Below, in pieces: positions 24,466 through 33,543 of a stretch of 64,000 nucleotides of DNA. The stretch's first letter is position 1. Each line of letters begins with the position of its first letter. Location of the stretch: positions 124,001-188,000 of the forward strand of contig NZ_ASTG01000009.1 of assembly GCF_000412635.1 (NCBI RefSeq). The letters run 5' to 3'. This DNA is from Sphingobium bisphenolivorans. GTDB taxonomy: Bacteria; Pseudomonadota; Alphaproteobacteria; Sphingomonadales; Sphingomonadaceae. The translations under genes were made by a program, and so were the position numbers. The notes beneath the pieces are model-generated. The model was not told where the DNA came from. It saw only the letters and a list, made by a program, of their open reading frames with translations, and did no database searches.

Positions 24466-25449
24466 TTAAAGAAAAATGCGCCGCGCGACCGGTATCGATC
24501 GGATCAGATAATAGGCGCCAATCGGCAGCAGCAAGGCCGCCATCAGCAGCCATAATTTTGCGGAATATGGCGAGAGATAGTGGATGACCGCTACATGCAG
24601 ATACATGATGACGAGCGACGCTCGCCCGATCGCCGAGAGCCACCCGCCAAATGGCGCCACCCTCACCGACAGGCGGAGCAGCAGCAGGCAGGTCGCGACG
24701 GCGGCGGCGATCGATAGCAGCGGCCAGCCATAATCCCCCGCCTTCATGTTGAGCGGGGGCATCAGCGTCAGCCCGGCCCCCGACAGCAGGGTCAGCGGCC
24801 CCCACATCCAGCGCCGCCAGGCCACCCGCTGCCAGGCCGCGCCAATCCAGAGCAGGAACAGCGCCATCGGCACCGCCAGCAGCCCCAAGGGCGAGATATC
24901 GGTCAGCGCTCCAGCGACATGGGCGATCAGCAGGCACAGCGGCATCGCCACAGCCCACTGCCAGCCGACCGGATCGGGCCAGCGCGACAGGGCCATGTTG
25001 AACAGGACGCGCCCCGCCATCAGGCAAGGCACGAACCAGAAGATGGTATAGGGGCCGCGCAGCCAGCCTCCGCCTAACAGGATAGGCAGCAGATCGGCGG
25101 GCCAATCGTCGAATATCGGCCGTCCGCCCTTCATCGGCTCGATGATCTGATCCGCTACGATCAGCAGCAGCAGAAAGGCGGCGTAGGGACGCATCTGCGT
25201 CGTCAACTGACGCAGCGCGAAGGCGGCAACCGGCTGCGGCCGGGTTAGCAGGCCCGACAGCAGGAAGAAGAGCGGCATGTGGAAACTGTACATGGCGTCG
25301 CGCAGCGGACCGCGCGTCCACACATGGCCGATAACGACAGCCAGGATGCCGATGCCGCGCGCGACATCGATCCATTCAAGCCGTCCGCCGCCGGGCACCC
25401 ATTGCGATGGCGCCGAGATCGGACGCGCGCTGTCCCCCCTGTTGTTCAT
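24466..25449 (-). CDS. Acyltransferase 3 family membrane protein
   Basis: This protein of about 327 residues belongs to the acyltransferase-3 family, which moves acyl or succinyl groups onto cell-surface glycans. The family mark is the N-terminal RLEWIDVARGIGILAVVIGHVW with the catalytic His, followed by YSFHMPLFFLLSGLL. About ten transmembrane helices are visible. The ATG at 25449 is preferred to a GTG three codons upstream; GGAG lies close before it. The target glycan is unknown. Confidence 0.88.
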   Translation of the reverse strand: MNNRGDSARPISAPSQWVPGGGRLEWIDVARGIGILAVVIGHVWTRGPLRDAMYSFHMPLFFLLSGLLTRPQPVAAFALRQLTTQMRPYAAFLLLLIVADQIIEPMKGGRPIFDDWPADLLPILLGGGWLRGPYTIFWFVPCLMAGRVLFNMALSRWPDPVGWQWAVAMPLCLLIAHVAGALTDISPLGLLAVPMALFLLWIGAAWQRVAWRRWMWGPLTLLSGAGLTLMPPLNMKAGDYGWPLLSIAAAVATCLLLLRLSVRVAPFGGWLSAIGRASLVIMYLHVAVIHYLSPYSAKLWLLMAALLLPIGAYYLIRSIPVARRIFL

Positions 25450-25514
25450 CGGCTCCACCCCCTATAGGAAGGCGCACGCGCGTCAATCGCTCCCCTGATC
25501 TACGGACCTGCCCA

Positions 25515-26192
25515 TTGAGCCTGCTTCACGACCGAGTAATTTTCATCGATGGCGAGGCGCTCATCATCGACAAGCCCGCCGGATTGCCGGTCGATGCGCC
25601 GCGCGACGGATCGCTGAGCCTGGAAAACCATCTCTCGTCCTTGACGTTCGGCTTTCAGCGATGGCCGCTGCCGGTCCATCGGCTGGATCGGGACACCAGC
25701 GGCTGCCTGCTGCTCGCCCGCAATCCCAAGGCGCACAAGCGCTACGCCGCCGCCTTTGAAGCCGGGACCGTTTCGAAGCGCTATGTCGCGGTCGTGGATG
25801 GCGTGCCGGAGGAGGAAAGCGGCACGATCGAACTGGCGCTCAAGAAGATCAGCAGCGCGGCCAAGGGCTGGCGCATGATCCCCGCGCGGGAGGGTAAGGC
25901 GGCGGCGACCGACTGGCGCAGGATCGCGGTCAGGGGCAGCCGCGCGCTGATCGCTTTCACTCCACGGACCGGCCGCACGCACCAGATCCGTGCGCACGCC
26001 CTGCATGGCCTCGGCTTCGGCATCGTCGGTGATCCGGTCTATGGACAGGGCAGCGAAACCATGCTGCTCCACAGCCGCTTCCTGAGCATTCCACGCGGCG
26101 AGAAGCCGCCCGCGGAGGCCACCGCGCCCCTTCCGCCGAGCTTCGCGGCGGCGGGCTTTGGCGCGGAATATCTGGACGAAGCGGGAATCTGA
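25515..26192 (+). CDS. RluA-family RNA pseudouridine synthase
   Basis: This protein of about 225 residues has the RluA-type catalytic core, with the active Asp in HRLDRDTSGCLLLARN. It also has KRYVAVVDG and TPRTGRTHQIRAH. It isomerises specific uridines of rRNA or tRNA to pseudouridine. It lacks an S4 domain, like RluA and TruC. The start is uncertain: TTG at 25515 gives a protein beginning SLLHDRVIFIDGEALIIDKPAG, in register with relatives. An earlier in-frame ATG at 25407 would overlap the divergent acyltransferase gene. arfB follows after four bases. Confidence 0.87.
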   Translation: MSLLHDRVIFIDGEALIIDKPAGLPVDAPRDGSLSLENHLSSLTFGFQRWPLPVHRLDRDTSGCLLLARNPKAHKRYAAAFEAGTVSKRYVAVVDGVPEEESGTIELALKKISSAAKGWRMIPAREGKAAATDWRRIAVRGSRALIAFTPRTGRTHQIRAHALHGLGFGIVGDPVYGQGSETMLLHSRFLSIPRGEKPPAEATAPLPPSFAAAGFGAEYLDEAGI

Positions 26193-26196
26193 CCGC

Positions 26197-26622
26197 TTGG
26201 CCGCGATCCCGATAACCCGCACCATCTCCATAGACAGCGACGAACTGTCGGAGAGTTTCGTGCGGTCGACCGGCGCGGGCGGCCAGCATGTGAACACGAC
26301 CGACAGCGCGGTTCAACTTCGCTTCGATGTCGCGAACAGCCCTTCCTTGCCGGACGCGGTCAAGCACCGCCTTACTGCCATTGCCGGCCGGCGGATGACC
26401 GCGGAAGGCGTGCTCATCCTCCGCTCCGAAGGTTCACGCTCCCAGTTGATGAACCGGCAGGAGGTCGTCGCCCGCCTGGTAGATCTGATCCGTGAGGCGA
26501 CGATCGTTCCCAAGCACCGCAAGCCGACCAGGCCGGGAAAGGCGGCCAAGGCGCGCCGCGTCGACGCCAAGAAGGCACGCAGTTCCGTCAAGGCTGGACG
26601 CGGCAAGGTCCGGTTCGACTGA
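26197..26622 (+). CDS. arfB: Alternative ribosome-rescue factor ArfB
   Basis: This 141-residue class-I release factor-like protein hydrolyses peptidyl-tRNA on stalled ribosomes. It has the catalytic GGQ motif in RSTGAGGQHVNTTDSAVQLRF and the basic C-terminal tail (KHRKPTRPGKAAKARR, then KVRFD) that enters the empty mRNA channel. It lacks the codon-recognition domains of RF1/RF2. The TTG at 26197 is chosen because homologues begin just before the I-x-I strand; a TTG at 26158 would overlap the RluA gene. Confidence 0.9.
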   Translation: MAAIPITRTISIDSDELSESFVRSTGAGGQHVNTTDSAVQLRFDVANSPSLPDAVKHRLTAIAGRRMTAEGVLILRSEGSRSQLMNRQEVVARLVDLIREATIVPKHRKPTRPGKAAKARRVDAKKARSSVKAGRGKVRFD

Positions 26623-26664
26623 CGCCACTGGCCGCGCGCGAGGCGGCGCCCTATATCGCGCACC

Positions 26665-27231
26665 ATGTATGATTTCGCGCCCGCGGCCAATGCCGACAAG
26701 TCGACCCTTTATGATGACCTGCGCGCCGCGGCCGAGGCGATCACGGCTGGGGAGTCCGACGGCATCGCCAATATGGCCAATGTCGCGGCGCTGATCTGGC
26801 AGTTTCTGCCCGATCTCAATTGGGCCGGATTCTACCGCATGGCGGATGACGAACTGGTGCTCGGCCCCTTTCAGGGCAAGCCCGCCTGCATTCGTATCCC
26901 GGTTGGCAAGGGCGTCTGCGGCGCTGCGGCGGCGAGCGGCCGGACACAACGGGTGGAGGATGTCCACGCCTTCCCCGGCCATATCGCCTGCGATGCCGCC
27001 AGCGCCTCCGAGATCGTCGTCCCGGTGATGCAGGACGGCCGCGTGATCGCCGTTCTCGATCTCGACAGTCCGCTGCGCGCCCGCTTCGACAGCGAAGATC
27101 AGGCTGGGCTCGAGGCGCTCGTCAGCGCCCTCGCCAGCCGCCTCTACCGATCCATCCTGCCCCGTTTCGAGACAGCCGAAGCGCCTTCCGTACGTGGAAC
27201 GGTGCGGATCATCATGCTAAACAGGCGTTAA
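26665..27231 (+). CDS. msrC: Free methionine-(R)-sulfoxide reductase
   Basis: This 188-residue GAF-domain enzyme (YebR/fRMsr type) reduces free L-methionine-(R)-sulfoxide using thioredoxin. The three conserved cysteines are in KPACIRIPVGKGVCG and HIACDAAS; the last two probably form the catalytic disulfide. The ligand loop LNWAGFYR and SEIVVPV fit the family. The C-terminal 20 residues (SVRGTVRIIMLNRR) extend beyond most relatives. It sits alone between arfB and the RcnB-like gene. Confidence 0.92.
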   Translation: MYDFAPAANADKSTLYDDLRAAAEAITAGESDGIANMANVAALIWQFLPDLNWAGFYRMADDELVLGPFQGKPACIRIPVGKGVCGAAAASGRTQRVEDVHAFPGHIACDAASASEIVVPVMQDGRVIAVLDLDSPLRARFDSEDQAGLEALVSALASRLYRSILPRFETAEAPSVRGTVRIIMLNRR

Positions 27232-27275
27232 CCACGCAGCGCGTTGAGCAGGCGGCGGGTGGCAGGGAGTTGAGC

Positions 27276-28088
27276 ATGAGGTTCTGGAGCATCCTTCTGG
27301 TGGGCACGGGCCTTACCCTTGCCTGCTCGGCGCCGGCCTCGGCCGAACGCGCTGCCTGGTCCGGCGCTGCAAGGCCCGTCTCAATGGGAACTGGCCGAAT
27401 GATCGCGCACCGCTGGGGACCGCTCCAGAATGGCCGCTGGATCGCGGGCTGGCGCGCCCCGGGCGGCTGGGCCGCCTACCGCCGCCCCGTCGTCGGCTAC
27501 GTCCTGCCGCGATACTGGATTAGCCCCGCCTACGGCATCGCCAACTATGGCGCCTACGGCCTGCCCGTTCCGGCGAGCGGCTATGGCTGGTCGCGCTATT
27601 ATGACGACGCGGTGATGACCGACCGGTACGGCCGCGTCAGGGAGGTGCACAGCGACATCGCCTGGGATCATCCGGATCAGGATGCTCCGCCTCCGTCCGG
27701 CATCGGCTATGATGATGAGGTTACCGCCCCCGACAGTCCGCCTTATGGCTATGAAGGCCGCTGGACTGGGACATGGCGCGATGAAGATGGCAGGGTCCGG
27801 AGCGGAGAATATGAGGGCCGCTTCGAAGGGCGCGTCAGCGGCGGACCCGGCGTCGATTATGATGCCCCGCCCTATGCGGACTCCCGTTGGTCGCCCACTC
27901 CCGCTAGGCCGGGCGACCCGTTAGTTACTACGACGCATGCGCCCGGCTATATCGCCGGGGGCTATTATCATCCGGGTGTCACGACGACGGTGGTGATCCA
28001 GCCTGCGGTCACGACCACCACCAGCTATGTCACCGAGAAGGTCGCTCGCCGTAAAGGCGGTGCGCGGCGCAGCTGCCACTGCAAATAA
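27276..28088 (+). CDS. RcnB-like periplasmic protein
   Basis: This 270-residue protein has a signal peptide (ILLVGTGLTLACSAPASA) and an RcnB-type core: VGYVLPRYWISPAYGI, then YGLPVPASGYGWSRYYDDAVMTD. E. coli RcnB affects nickel/cobalt efflux. The remaining two thirds are low in hydrophobics and rich in Tyr, Gly, Asp and Thr. A last segment with VTTTVVIQPAVTTTTSYV leads to a tail ending SCHCK. The Cys-His-Cys end could bind metal. GGGAG lies eight bases before the ATG at 27276. Confidence 0.72.
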   Translation: MRFWSILLVGTGLTLACSAPASAERAAWSGAARPVSMGTGRMIAHRWGPLQNGRWIAGWRAPGGWAAYRRPVVGYVLPRYWISPAYGIANYGAYGLPVPASGYGWSRYYDDAVMTDRYGRVREVHSDIAWDHPDQDAPPPSGIGYDDEVTAPDSPPYGYEGRWTGTWRDEDGRVRSGEYEGRFEGRVSGGPGVDYDAPPYADSRWSPTPARPGDPLVTTTHAPGYIAGGYYHPGVTTTVVIQPAVTTTTSYVTEKVARRKGGARRSCHCK

Positions 28089-28169
28089 GCGGTGCGGCAC
28101 AAGGGAACGAGAGCGGCCTCGCGATAGTCTTACCCGCGCGCCTCGGGCGCTTGCCAAGGGAGGAAGCGG

Positions 28170-28547
28170 ATGATCCATCATGTTTCAGTCGGCTCTAATG
28201 ATATCGAGCGGGCACGCGCATTTTACGATCCGCTGATGGCGCTGCTCGGCTACCGCAGCGTACGCGATTATCCTCATTCACTCGATTATGGCGTGAACGA
28301 CGTCATCTTCAGTGTGGAGACGCCGGTCAACGGAGAAGCAGCCAGCGCCGGAAATGGCGTCCATATCTGTTTCGAGGCAGGCGACCGCGAAGCCGTCCGC
28401 GAATTTCACCGCCTCGCACTGGAACTGGGCGGCACTGACGCAGGGGCGCCGGGCGTGCGCCCCAATTATGATGCGCATTATTATGGCGCCTTCGTCTTCG
28501 ATCCGGACGGCAACAAGGTCGAGGCGGTCACCCTCTCCGCCAAATAG
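28170..28547 (+). CDS. VOC family (glyoxalase-fold) protein
   Basis: This 125-residue vicinal-oxygen-chelate protein starts MIHHVSVGSNDIERARAFYDPL and ends FDPDGNKVEAV, the usual single-domain layout. The first metal His is in the N-terminal HHVS and the last Glu in NKVEAV. Relatives include glyoxalases, dioxygenases and antibiotic-binding proteins. The specific reaction cannot be inferred. It has AGGGAGG before its ATG and converges with the GGDEF-EAL gene. Confidence 0.9.
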   Translation: MIHHVSVGSNDIERARAFYDPLMALLGYRSVRDYPHSLDYGVNDVIFSVETPVNGEAASAGNGVHICFEAGDREAVREFHRLALELGGTDAGAPGVRPNYDAHYYGAFVFDPDGNKVEAVTLSAK

Positions 28548-28556
28548 GCCGCCCTG

Positions 28557-31079
28557 TCAGGCCGCCACTGGGCGCCCCAGCGACCAGGGCTGCGGCCGGC
28601 CCAGCAGGAAGCCCTGCCCGATCGCGCAGCCACAGGCCAGCAGGCGCTGACGCTGCCCCCCCGTCTCCACCCCCTCCGCCACGACTTCCATGCCAAGGCT
28701 GTTGCCAAGCCGAAGGATCACGTCGACGATCACGGCGTCCCCCTCGTCCTGCTCGATATTCCTCACGAAGCTCTTGTCGATTTTCAACACGTTGACCGGA
28801 TATTGCTTCAAATGGCTGAGCGACGCATATCCCGTGCCGAAATCATCCAGCGCGATGCGGACGCCCGCGGCCGAAAGGCGGTGCAGCGCCCGCTCCACCT
28901 GTTCGGAGCCTCTGCCGAGGAACACCGTTTCGGTGACCTCCACCTCGAAATGCTGCGGCGGGATTCTTTCCCGCGCCAGGCAGTCGAGCACATGCCCGGC
29001 AAAGTCGCGCTGCATGAAGTCCGCCGCCGACGCGTTGATCGCGACCCGGCCCGGATCATGCCCGGCACGCAGGCAGCCGCTCACGTCCCTGACGACCGCC
29101 GCCAGCATCCGTTCCGTCAGTTCCACCGCTATTTCGGCATTGTCGAACGCCGCAGAGATACTGGACGGCAGTTGCACGCCGACACGTGGATGGTTCCATC
29201 GCAGCAGCGCTTCATAGCCCAGGATCGCCCCGCTACGCATGTCGATCTTCGGCTGGTAATAGGGCACGATCAGCTCGTCCTCGATCGCCTGCCGCGCCAT
29301 GCGGATCATGGAGCCGCGCTGCTGCGCCTCCGCGCGCAGGCTCGAATGGAACATCGTCAGGCGACCGCGTCCGGTCGACTTGGACGCATAAAGCGCCAGA
29401 TCCGCCGCCTTCAGTACCTCTGTCGCATCATCGCCATGTTCACCGAAGACAACGCCGCCCATGCTGATGCCACAGTCAAGGGAACGACCATTGTGCATGT
29501 AGGGCGCACGCACGTCGCCCAGCAGTTCCGCGCTCCACGCTGCGAGCGCGGCGCTTGTCGTCAGCGACGGCGCGATCATGCCGAACTCGTCCCCGCCCAG
29601 CCGTCCGACGATTGCATCCGCTGGTGCCGCCGCAGTGAAACGGTCGGCGAAACCGCACAACAGAGCGTCGCCCGCATCATGACCCAGCGTGTCATTGATC
29701 CGCTTGAGATCATCGATATCCACCAGCACCAGCCCGAAGCTCCGGCCCGTCTTGATCGCCTCTTCCGCCAACTCCTCCAGCGTCGCCTGCCAAAGCGCCC
29801 GATTGGGCATGCGCGTCATGGGATCGTGGGTCGCGGCCCAGCGTATCCGCTCCTCGCTTTCATGCTCGTCCGTCACATCCTGGAAAGTGACTATGACCCG
29901 CAGCGGGCGGCCGGATTCGGTACAGGTGCTCCAACCGATGCTCCTGATCCACCGCATCGCCCCCGTATCGGCACGGAACACCCGCAAAGTGGCCTCGAAA
30001 TGCGGTGGCGTCTCGCCCGCAGCCACGGCATCGATCATCGCCGCCAGACGCGGGCGATCCTCGGGATGGACCAGGCGCAGAGCAAGTTCGCTCGTGGCCG
30101 GCTCCGTGTCCGACAATCCCAGCATCTCGCGAAATTCACGTGACCATGTCCGCGTCCGCCGGAAAGCATCGAAATCCCAGATGCCAAGCCGCGCCGACTC
30201 CACGGCGCGGCGGAACCGTTCCTCGCTATCCGCAAGTTCGCGCTGGGCGAGCTTTTCTGCGTTGATATCCTCCAGCGTGCCATACCAGCGGACGATCTCG
30301 CCCTGGGCGTTTCGTCGCGGGGCGGCGCGCGCCCGCATCCAGCGATAGTGGCCGTTGAAAAGGCGTATCCGATAATCGACGTCGACCGGCTCGCCGGAAT
30401 GCAGCTTCTCGGCCCATGCGGCCAATGTCCGCTCGACATCATCGGGATGCAGGGCCTTGAGCCATCCCTGCCCCCGTGCCTTCCCAGCCGGCAGCCCGGT
30501 CAGATCGAACCAGCGCGGTCCCACCTCCTCGATATTGCCGCGCGGATCGGCGGTCCACGGCACCTGCGGACTGAGTTCCACCGACCAGCGATAATGTTGC
30601 TGGCTTTCGGTCAGGGCGCTAGCGAGCGAGGCACGCTCATGATCGTAGCGGTCCTGCACGTCCTCGATCGTGCCGTACCAGACGGGTTGCTCGTCAGGCT
30701 CCGCTACCCGCACCATTCGCACGATGCCGCGGCGCAGGTCACCCGTTTGCGTCCGCATCTGAACCATCAGCGGTTCAGGTTCGGTGGATTGAATCGCCGC
30801 CCTTGCGAGCGCAAGGCGATCGACTCGCTCGATCAGCCGCCGCCACTCAGATCCCATCATGTCCGATGAGAAATGACGGGCGAAAAGGTCGGAAGCGATC
30901 TCGCGTGCAATGACGCTTCCCCGTTCATCGGCGATCCAGCGGATCAGGGGCGGCGAAACCCGCAGGAAAACCGGCGAGAACGACAGTTCGTTCCGGTAAT
31001 GAAATGAATCCCAGTCTTGCGCATCGCGCGCCAGTTCCGCATCCCACTGCCCAAATCGTCGGTCAGCAAAACGGTCCAT
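28557..31079 (-). CDS. PAS-GGDEF-EAL cyclic-di-GMP protein
   Basis: This 840-residue protein has an N-terminal sensory part of about 150 residues, two PAS/PAC domains (about 160-285 and 290-410), then a GGDEF domain (about 420-580) and an EAL domain to the end. The GGDEF motif is intact (RLGGDEFG). The EAL domain keeps EALLRW, the Asp-Asp pair in DDFGTGYASLSHLKQYP, KIDKSFVR and EGVET. Both synthesis and breakdown of c-di-GMP are therefore possible. It has no transmembrane segment, so it is cytosolic. A perfect palindrome lies just upstream. The PilZ protein in the window is a possible receptor. Confidence 0.93.
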   Translation of the reverse strand: MDRFADRRFGQWDAELARDAQDWDSFHYRNELSFSPVFLRVSPPLIRWIADERGSVIAREIASDLFARHFSSDMMGSEWRRLIERVDRLALARAAIQSTEPEPLMVQMRTQTGDLRRGIVRMVRVAEPDEQPVWYGTIEDVQDRYDHERASLASALTESQQHYRWSVELSPQVPWTADPRGNIEEVGPRWFDLTGLPAGKARGQGWLKALHPDDVERTLAAWAEKLHSGEPVDVDYRIRLFNGHYRWMRARAAPRRNAQGEIVRWYGTLEDINAEKLAQRELADSEERFRRAVESARLGIWDFDAFRRTRTWSREFREMLGLSDTEPATSELALRLVHPEDRPRLAAMIDAVAAGETPPHFEATLRVFRADTGAMRWIRSIGWSTCTESGRPLRVIVTFQDVTDEHESEERIRWAATHDPMTRMPNRALWQATLEELAEEAIKTGRSFGLVLVDIDDLKRINDTLGHDAGDALLCGFADRFTAAAPADAIVGRLGGDEFGMIAPSLTTSAALAAWSAELLGDVRAPYMHNGRSLDCGISMGGVVFGEHGDDATEVLKAADLALYASKSTGRGRLTMFHSSLRAEAQQRGSMIRMARQAIEDELIVPYYQPKIDMRSGAILGYEALLRWNHPRVGVQLPSSISAAFDNAEIAVELTERMLAAVVRDVSGCLRAGHDPGRVAINASAADFMQRDFAGHVLDCLARERIPPQHFEVEVTETVFLGRGSEQVERALHRLSAAGVRIALDDFGTGYASLSHLKQYPVNVLKIDKSFVRNIEQDEGDAVIVDVILRLGNSLGMEVVAEGVETGGQRQRLLACGCAIGQGFLLGRPQPWSLGRPVAA

Positions 31080-31110
31080 AAGGCGTCCCTGGTCCCTGTT
31101 TATCTTTTCG

Positions 31111-31126
31111 CTGCATCAGGATGCAG
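31111..31126. promoter_or_regulatory. Perfect palindrome upstream of the GGDEF-EAL gene
   Basis: CTGCATC-AG-GATGCAG is an exact 16-base palindrome 31 bases upstream of the GGDEF-EAL start codon. This is the position and size expected of an operator for a dimeric regulator. It is too short and unstable for an intrinsic terminator. Confidence 0.4.
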
Positions 31127-31257
31127 TAGCGGAAAAAGTTAAACAAGCTTTCCAATGGCCTAACTTATTCGGTCCGGCGCAAGCCAGCCGGGTTTCGCGG
31201 CCCACGCGCGCCGATCGGCGCCCTTGCAGCCCTGAAGTTCGCCCGAAACGAACGCAG

Positions 31258-32079
31258 TTATTTGCGGAAGATGCCTGCAAGTTCGAGTGGCAGCGGCGGC
31301 TCGCTGCCCGTCTGCGTCGCGCCGCGAATGGCCTGTACCTGCTCGTCCGGGTTGAAGCGGATCCAGCCGTTCCGGCTCAGCCTCTCCAGCGGACGGTAGC
31401 GAACCTTATATTCCATCCGCTGCGATCCCTCGACCCAGTAGCCGAGATAGACATAAGGCAGGCCGGCCTTGGCGGCGCGCAGGATATGGTCCATGATGAT
31501 GAAGTTGCCCAGACCCTTGCGCTCTTCATGCTCGGTGTCGAAGAAGCTGTAGATCATCGACAGCCCATCGCCCTGCCGGTCGGTCAGGCAAGCCCCGATG
31601 AGCTTGCCGGGCCGCCCATCGACACCCGGTTCGCGATATTCGACGACGTGGCTTTCGACGGGCGTTTGCTCGACCATGTCGGCAAAGTCCATTTCGTCCA
31701 TCTCGGTCATACCGCCGCCGGGATGACGGGCACGCAAATAGCGCTGCAGCAGGGCGAACTGTTCTTCGGTCGACCAGGGCTTGCACGCCGTGATGACCAG
31801 ATCCTCATTCTTCCGCAGCAGCCTGCGCTGGGTGGCATTAGGCTCGAATTCATTCGCCACCACGCGGACCGATACGCAGGCGGAGCAATCGGCGCAGCTC
31901 GGACGATAGGCGACATTCTGGCTGCGACGGAACCCAATACGCCCCAAAGCGTCATTAAGCTCCGACGCGTTGTCCCCGGACAGCTCGGTAAAGACCTTCC
32001 GCTCGCTCTTGCCCGGCAGATAGGGGCACGGGCTGGGGTTGGTCACGAAGAAACGTGGAAAGCGGAATGGCGCGCTCAC
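31258..32079 (-). CDS. bpt: Aspartate/glutamate leucyltransferase (N-end rule)
   Basis: This 273-residue aminoacyl-tRNA-protein transferase adds Leu to proteins with N-terminal Asp or Glu, marking them for ClpS/ClpAP. It has [19 protein letters not shown] at the N-terminus, the Cys-rich [16 protein letters not shown], and the GNAT-like C-terminal core with [11 protein letters not shown] and [11 protein letters not shown]. Length is normal. The start is GTG at 32079 behind AGGGAGATGGAAGC. It is monocistronic in appearance. Confidence 0.92.
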   Translation of the reverse strand: MSAPFRFPRFFVTNPSPCPYLPGKSERKVFTELSGDNASELNDALGRIGFRRSQNVAYRPSCADCSACVSVRVVANEFEPNATQRRLLRKNEDLVITACKPWSTEEQFALLQRYLRARHPGGGMTEMDEMDFADMVEQTPVESHVVEYREPGVDGRPGKLIGACLTDRQGDGLSMIYSFFDTEHEERKGLGNFIIMDHILRAAKAGLPYVYLGYWVEGSQRMEYKVRYRPLERLSRNGWIRFNPDEQVQAIRGATQTGSEPPLPLELAGIFRK

Positions 32080-32198
32080 GCTTCCATCTCCCTCACGATG
32101 CTGAACGGCGGTCGATTCATGGATAGACTATGCCGCTCGCCGGCCCCTGTGCAAAGTTTATTTACCACGAAAATAGGGCGCGGATGAGGTAATCCCGG

Positions 32199-33446
32199 TC
32201 AGGCGACCTCGATCGGGGCGACCTCATATCCGACGGCACGCAAAGCCGCTATCAGCCGCTCCAGATGAGCGCCGTCCCGCGTCTCGCACTCGACGTCCAG
32301 GCTGAGGCCCTTAGCCGGCAGATTGGTGAAAATCCGCTGGTGCGACAGCTCCAAAATGTTGACCGCTTCCTGATCGAAGATGCGGGCGACGTGGAAGAGC
32401 GCGCCCGGCCGATCCTGCAAGATGATGCGCAGCCGTGCAAGCCGCCCCGACCGCGCAAGATCGCGCAGCAGGACGTTGGCGAGCAGCCTGGTGTCGATAT
32501 TGCCGCCGGTAAGGACCAGGCCCACATTGCGGCCGGCGAACAGCTCCTTGTGGGTGAGCAGCGCCGCGACGCCCGCCGCGCCCGCGCCTTCGACCACCGT
32601 CTTCTCGATCTGGAGCAACAGGCTGACGGCCTCCTCCAGATAGCGTTCGCTCACCAGCAGCACGTCGTCGCTCAGCCGCTCCACGAAACGGCGGGTGAGT
32701 TCGCCCGGCTCGCGCACGGCGATGCCCTCCGCCAGCGTGTCACCGTCGCAGGGCAGCTTGGCCGCCTTGATATGGCTGTACATTGACGGATAAAGCTCCG
32801 CCTGAACGCCGTAGATGCGGATGTCGGGCTTCATCGCCTTGGCCGCGGTCGCCATGCCCGAAAACAGGCCGCCGCCGCCGATCGGGATGATCAGCGTGTC
32901 GATCTCAGGCGCGTCTTCCAGCATTTCGAGAGCAACGGTGCCTTGCCCCGCCATGATGTCCGGCTCGTCGAACGGGTGAACGAAGGTCAGCCCCTGCTCC
33001 ACCTCCAGCAGCCGTGCATGGGCGTAGGCGTCATCGAACTTCTCGCCATATTGGACGACCGTCGCACCATGGCCCTGCGTCTGCGTCACCTTCACCGTGG
33101 GGGTGGTGGTGGGCATGACGATGGTGACCGGCACGCCCAGCCGCCGGCCATGATAAGCAAGCCCCTGCGCATGATTGCCCGCCGAAGCGGCGATCACGCC
33201 CTTCTTCTTCGCTTCTTCGTCCAGCTGGAGCAGGCGATTGAGCGCGCCACGTTCCTTATAGGCCGCGGTAAACTGGAGATTTTCGAACTTCAGGAACACC
33301 TTGCAGCCGAACATCTGCGACAGCGTCTGGCTGACCAGCGTCGGCGTGTGCACGACCGAGCCTGAAATACGCACGCGCGCCGCCAATATATCGTCAACGG
33401 ATATGGGCAGCGGCATGGCGCTTTCGATCTTGCTCAGCGTGTTCAT
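32199..33446 (-). CDS. ilvA: Threonine ammonia-lyase with ACT domain
   Basis: This 415-residue PLP enzyme deaminates L-threonine to 2-oxobutanoate for isoleucine synthesis. The PLP Lys lies in FTAAYKERGALN. The phosphate loop is PIGGGGLFSG. The tail holds one ACT domain (about residues 330-405: LRIILQDRPGALFHVARIF) as in shorter, feedback-controlled bacterial enzymes. The ATG at 33446 (MNTLSKIES) is chosen; the longer upstream frame crosses the divergent gene's promoter. An ATG nine codons further in is also possible. Confidence 0.92.
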   Translation of the reverse strand: MNTLSKIESAMPLPISVDDILAARVRISGSVVHTPTLVSQTLSQMFGCKVFLKFENLQFTAAYKERGALNRLLQLDEEAKKKGVIAASAGNHAQGLAYHGRRLGVPVTIVMPTTTPTVKVTQTQGHGATVVQYGEKFDDAYAHARLLEVEQGLTFVHPFDEPDIMAGQGTVALEMLEDAPEIDTLIIPIGGGGLFSGMATAAKAMKPDIRIYGVQAELYPSMYSHIKAAKLPCDGDTLAEGIAVREPGELTRRFVERLSDDVLLVSERYLEEAVSLLLQIEKTVVEGAGAAGVAALLTHKELFAGRNVGLVLTGGNIDTRLLANVLLRDLARSGRLARLRIILQDRPGALFHVARIFDQEAVNILELSHQRIFTNLPAKGLSLDVECETRDGAHLERLIAALRAVGYEVAPIEVA

Positions 33447-33543
33447 GCGCCGCGCCCTAGCCGAAAATTGCGGCGGAAGGAACTGGCACTGATGGAAAAC
33501 TCTGCCTATGGCTGAAGGCCACGCACTTAACTGCATGAGGCAT

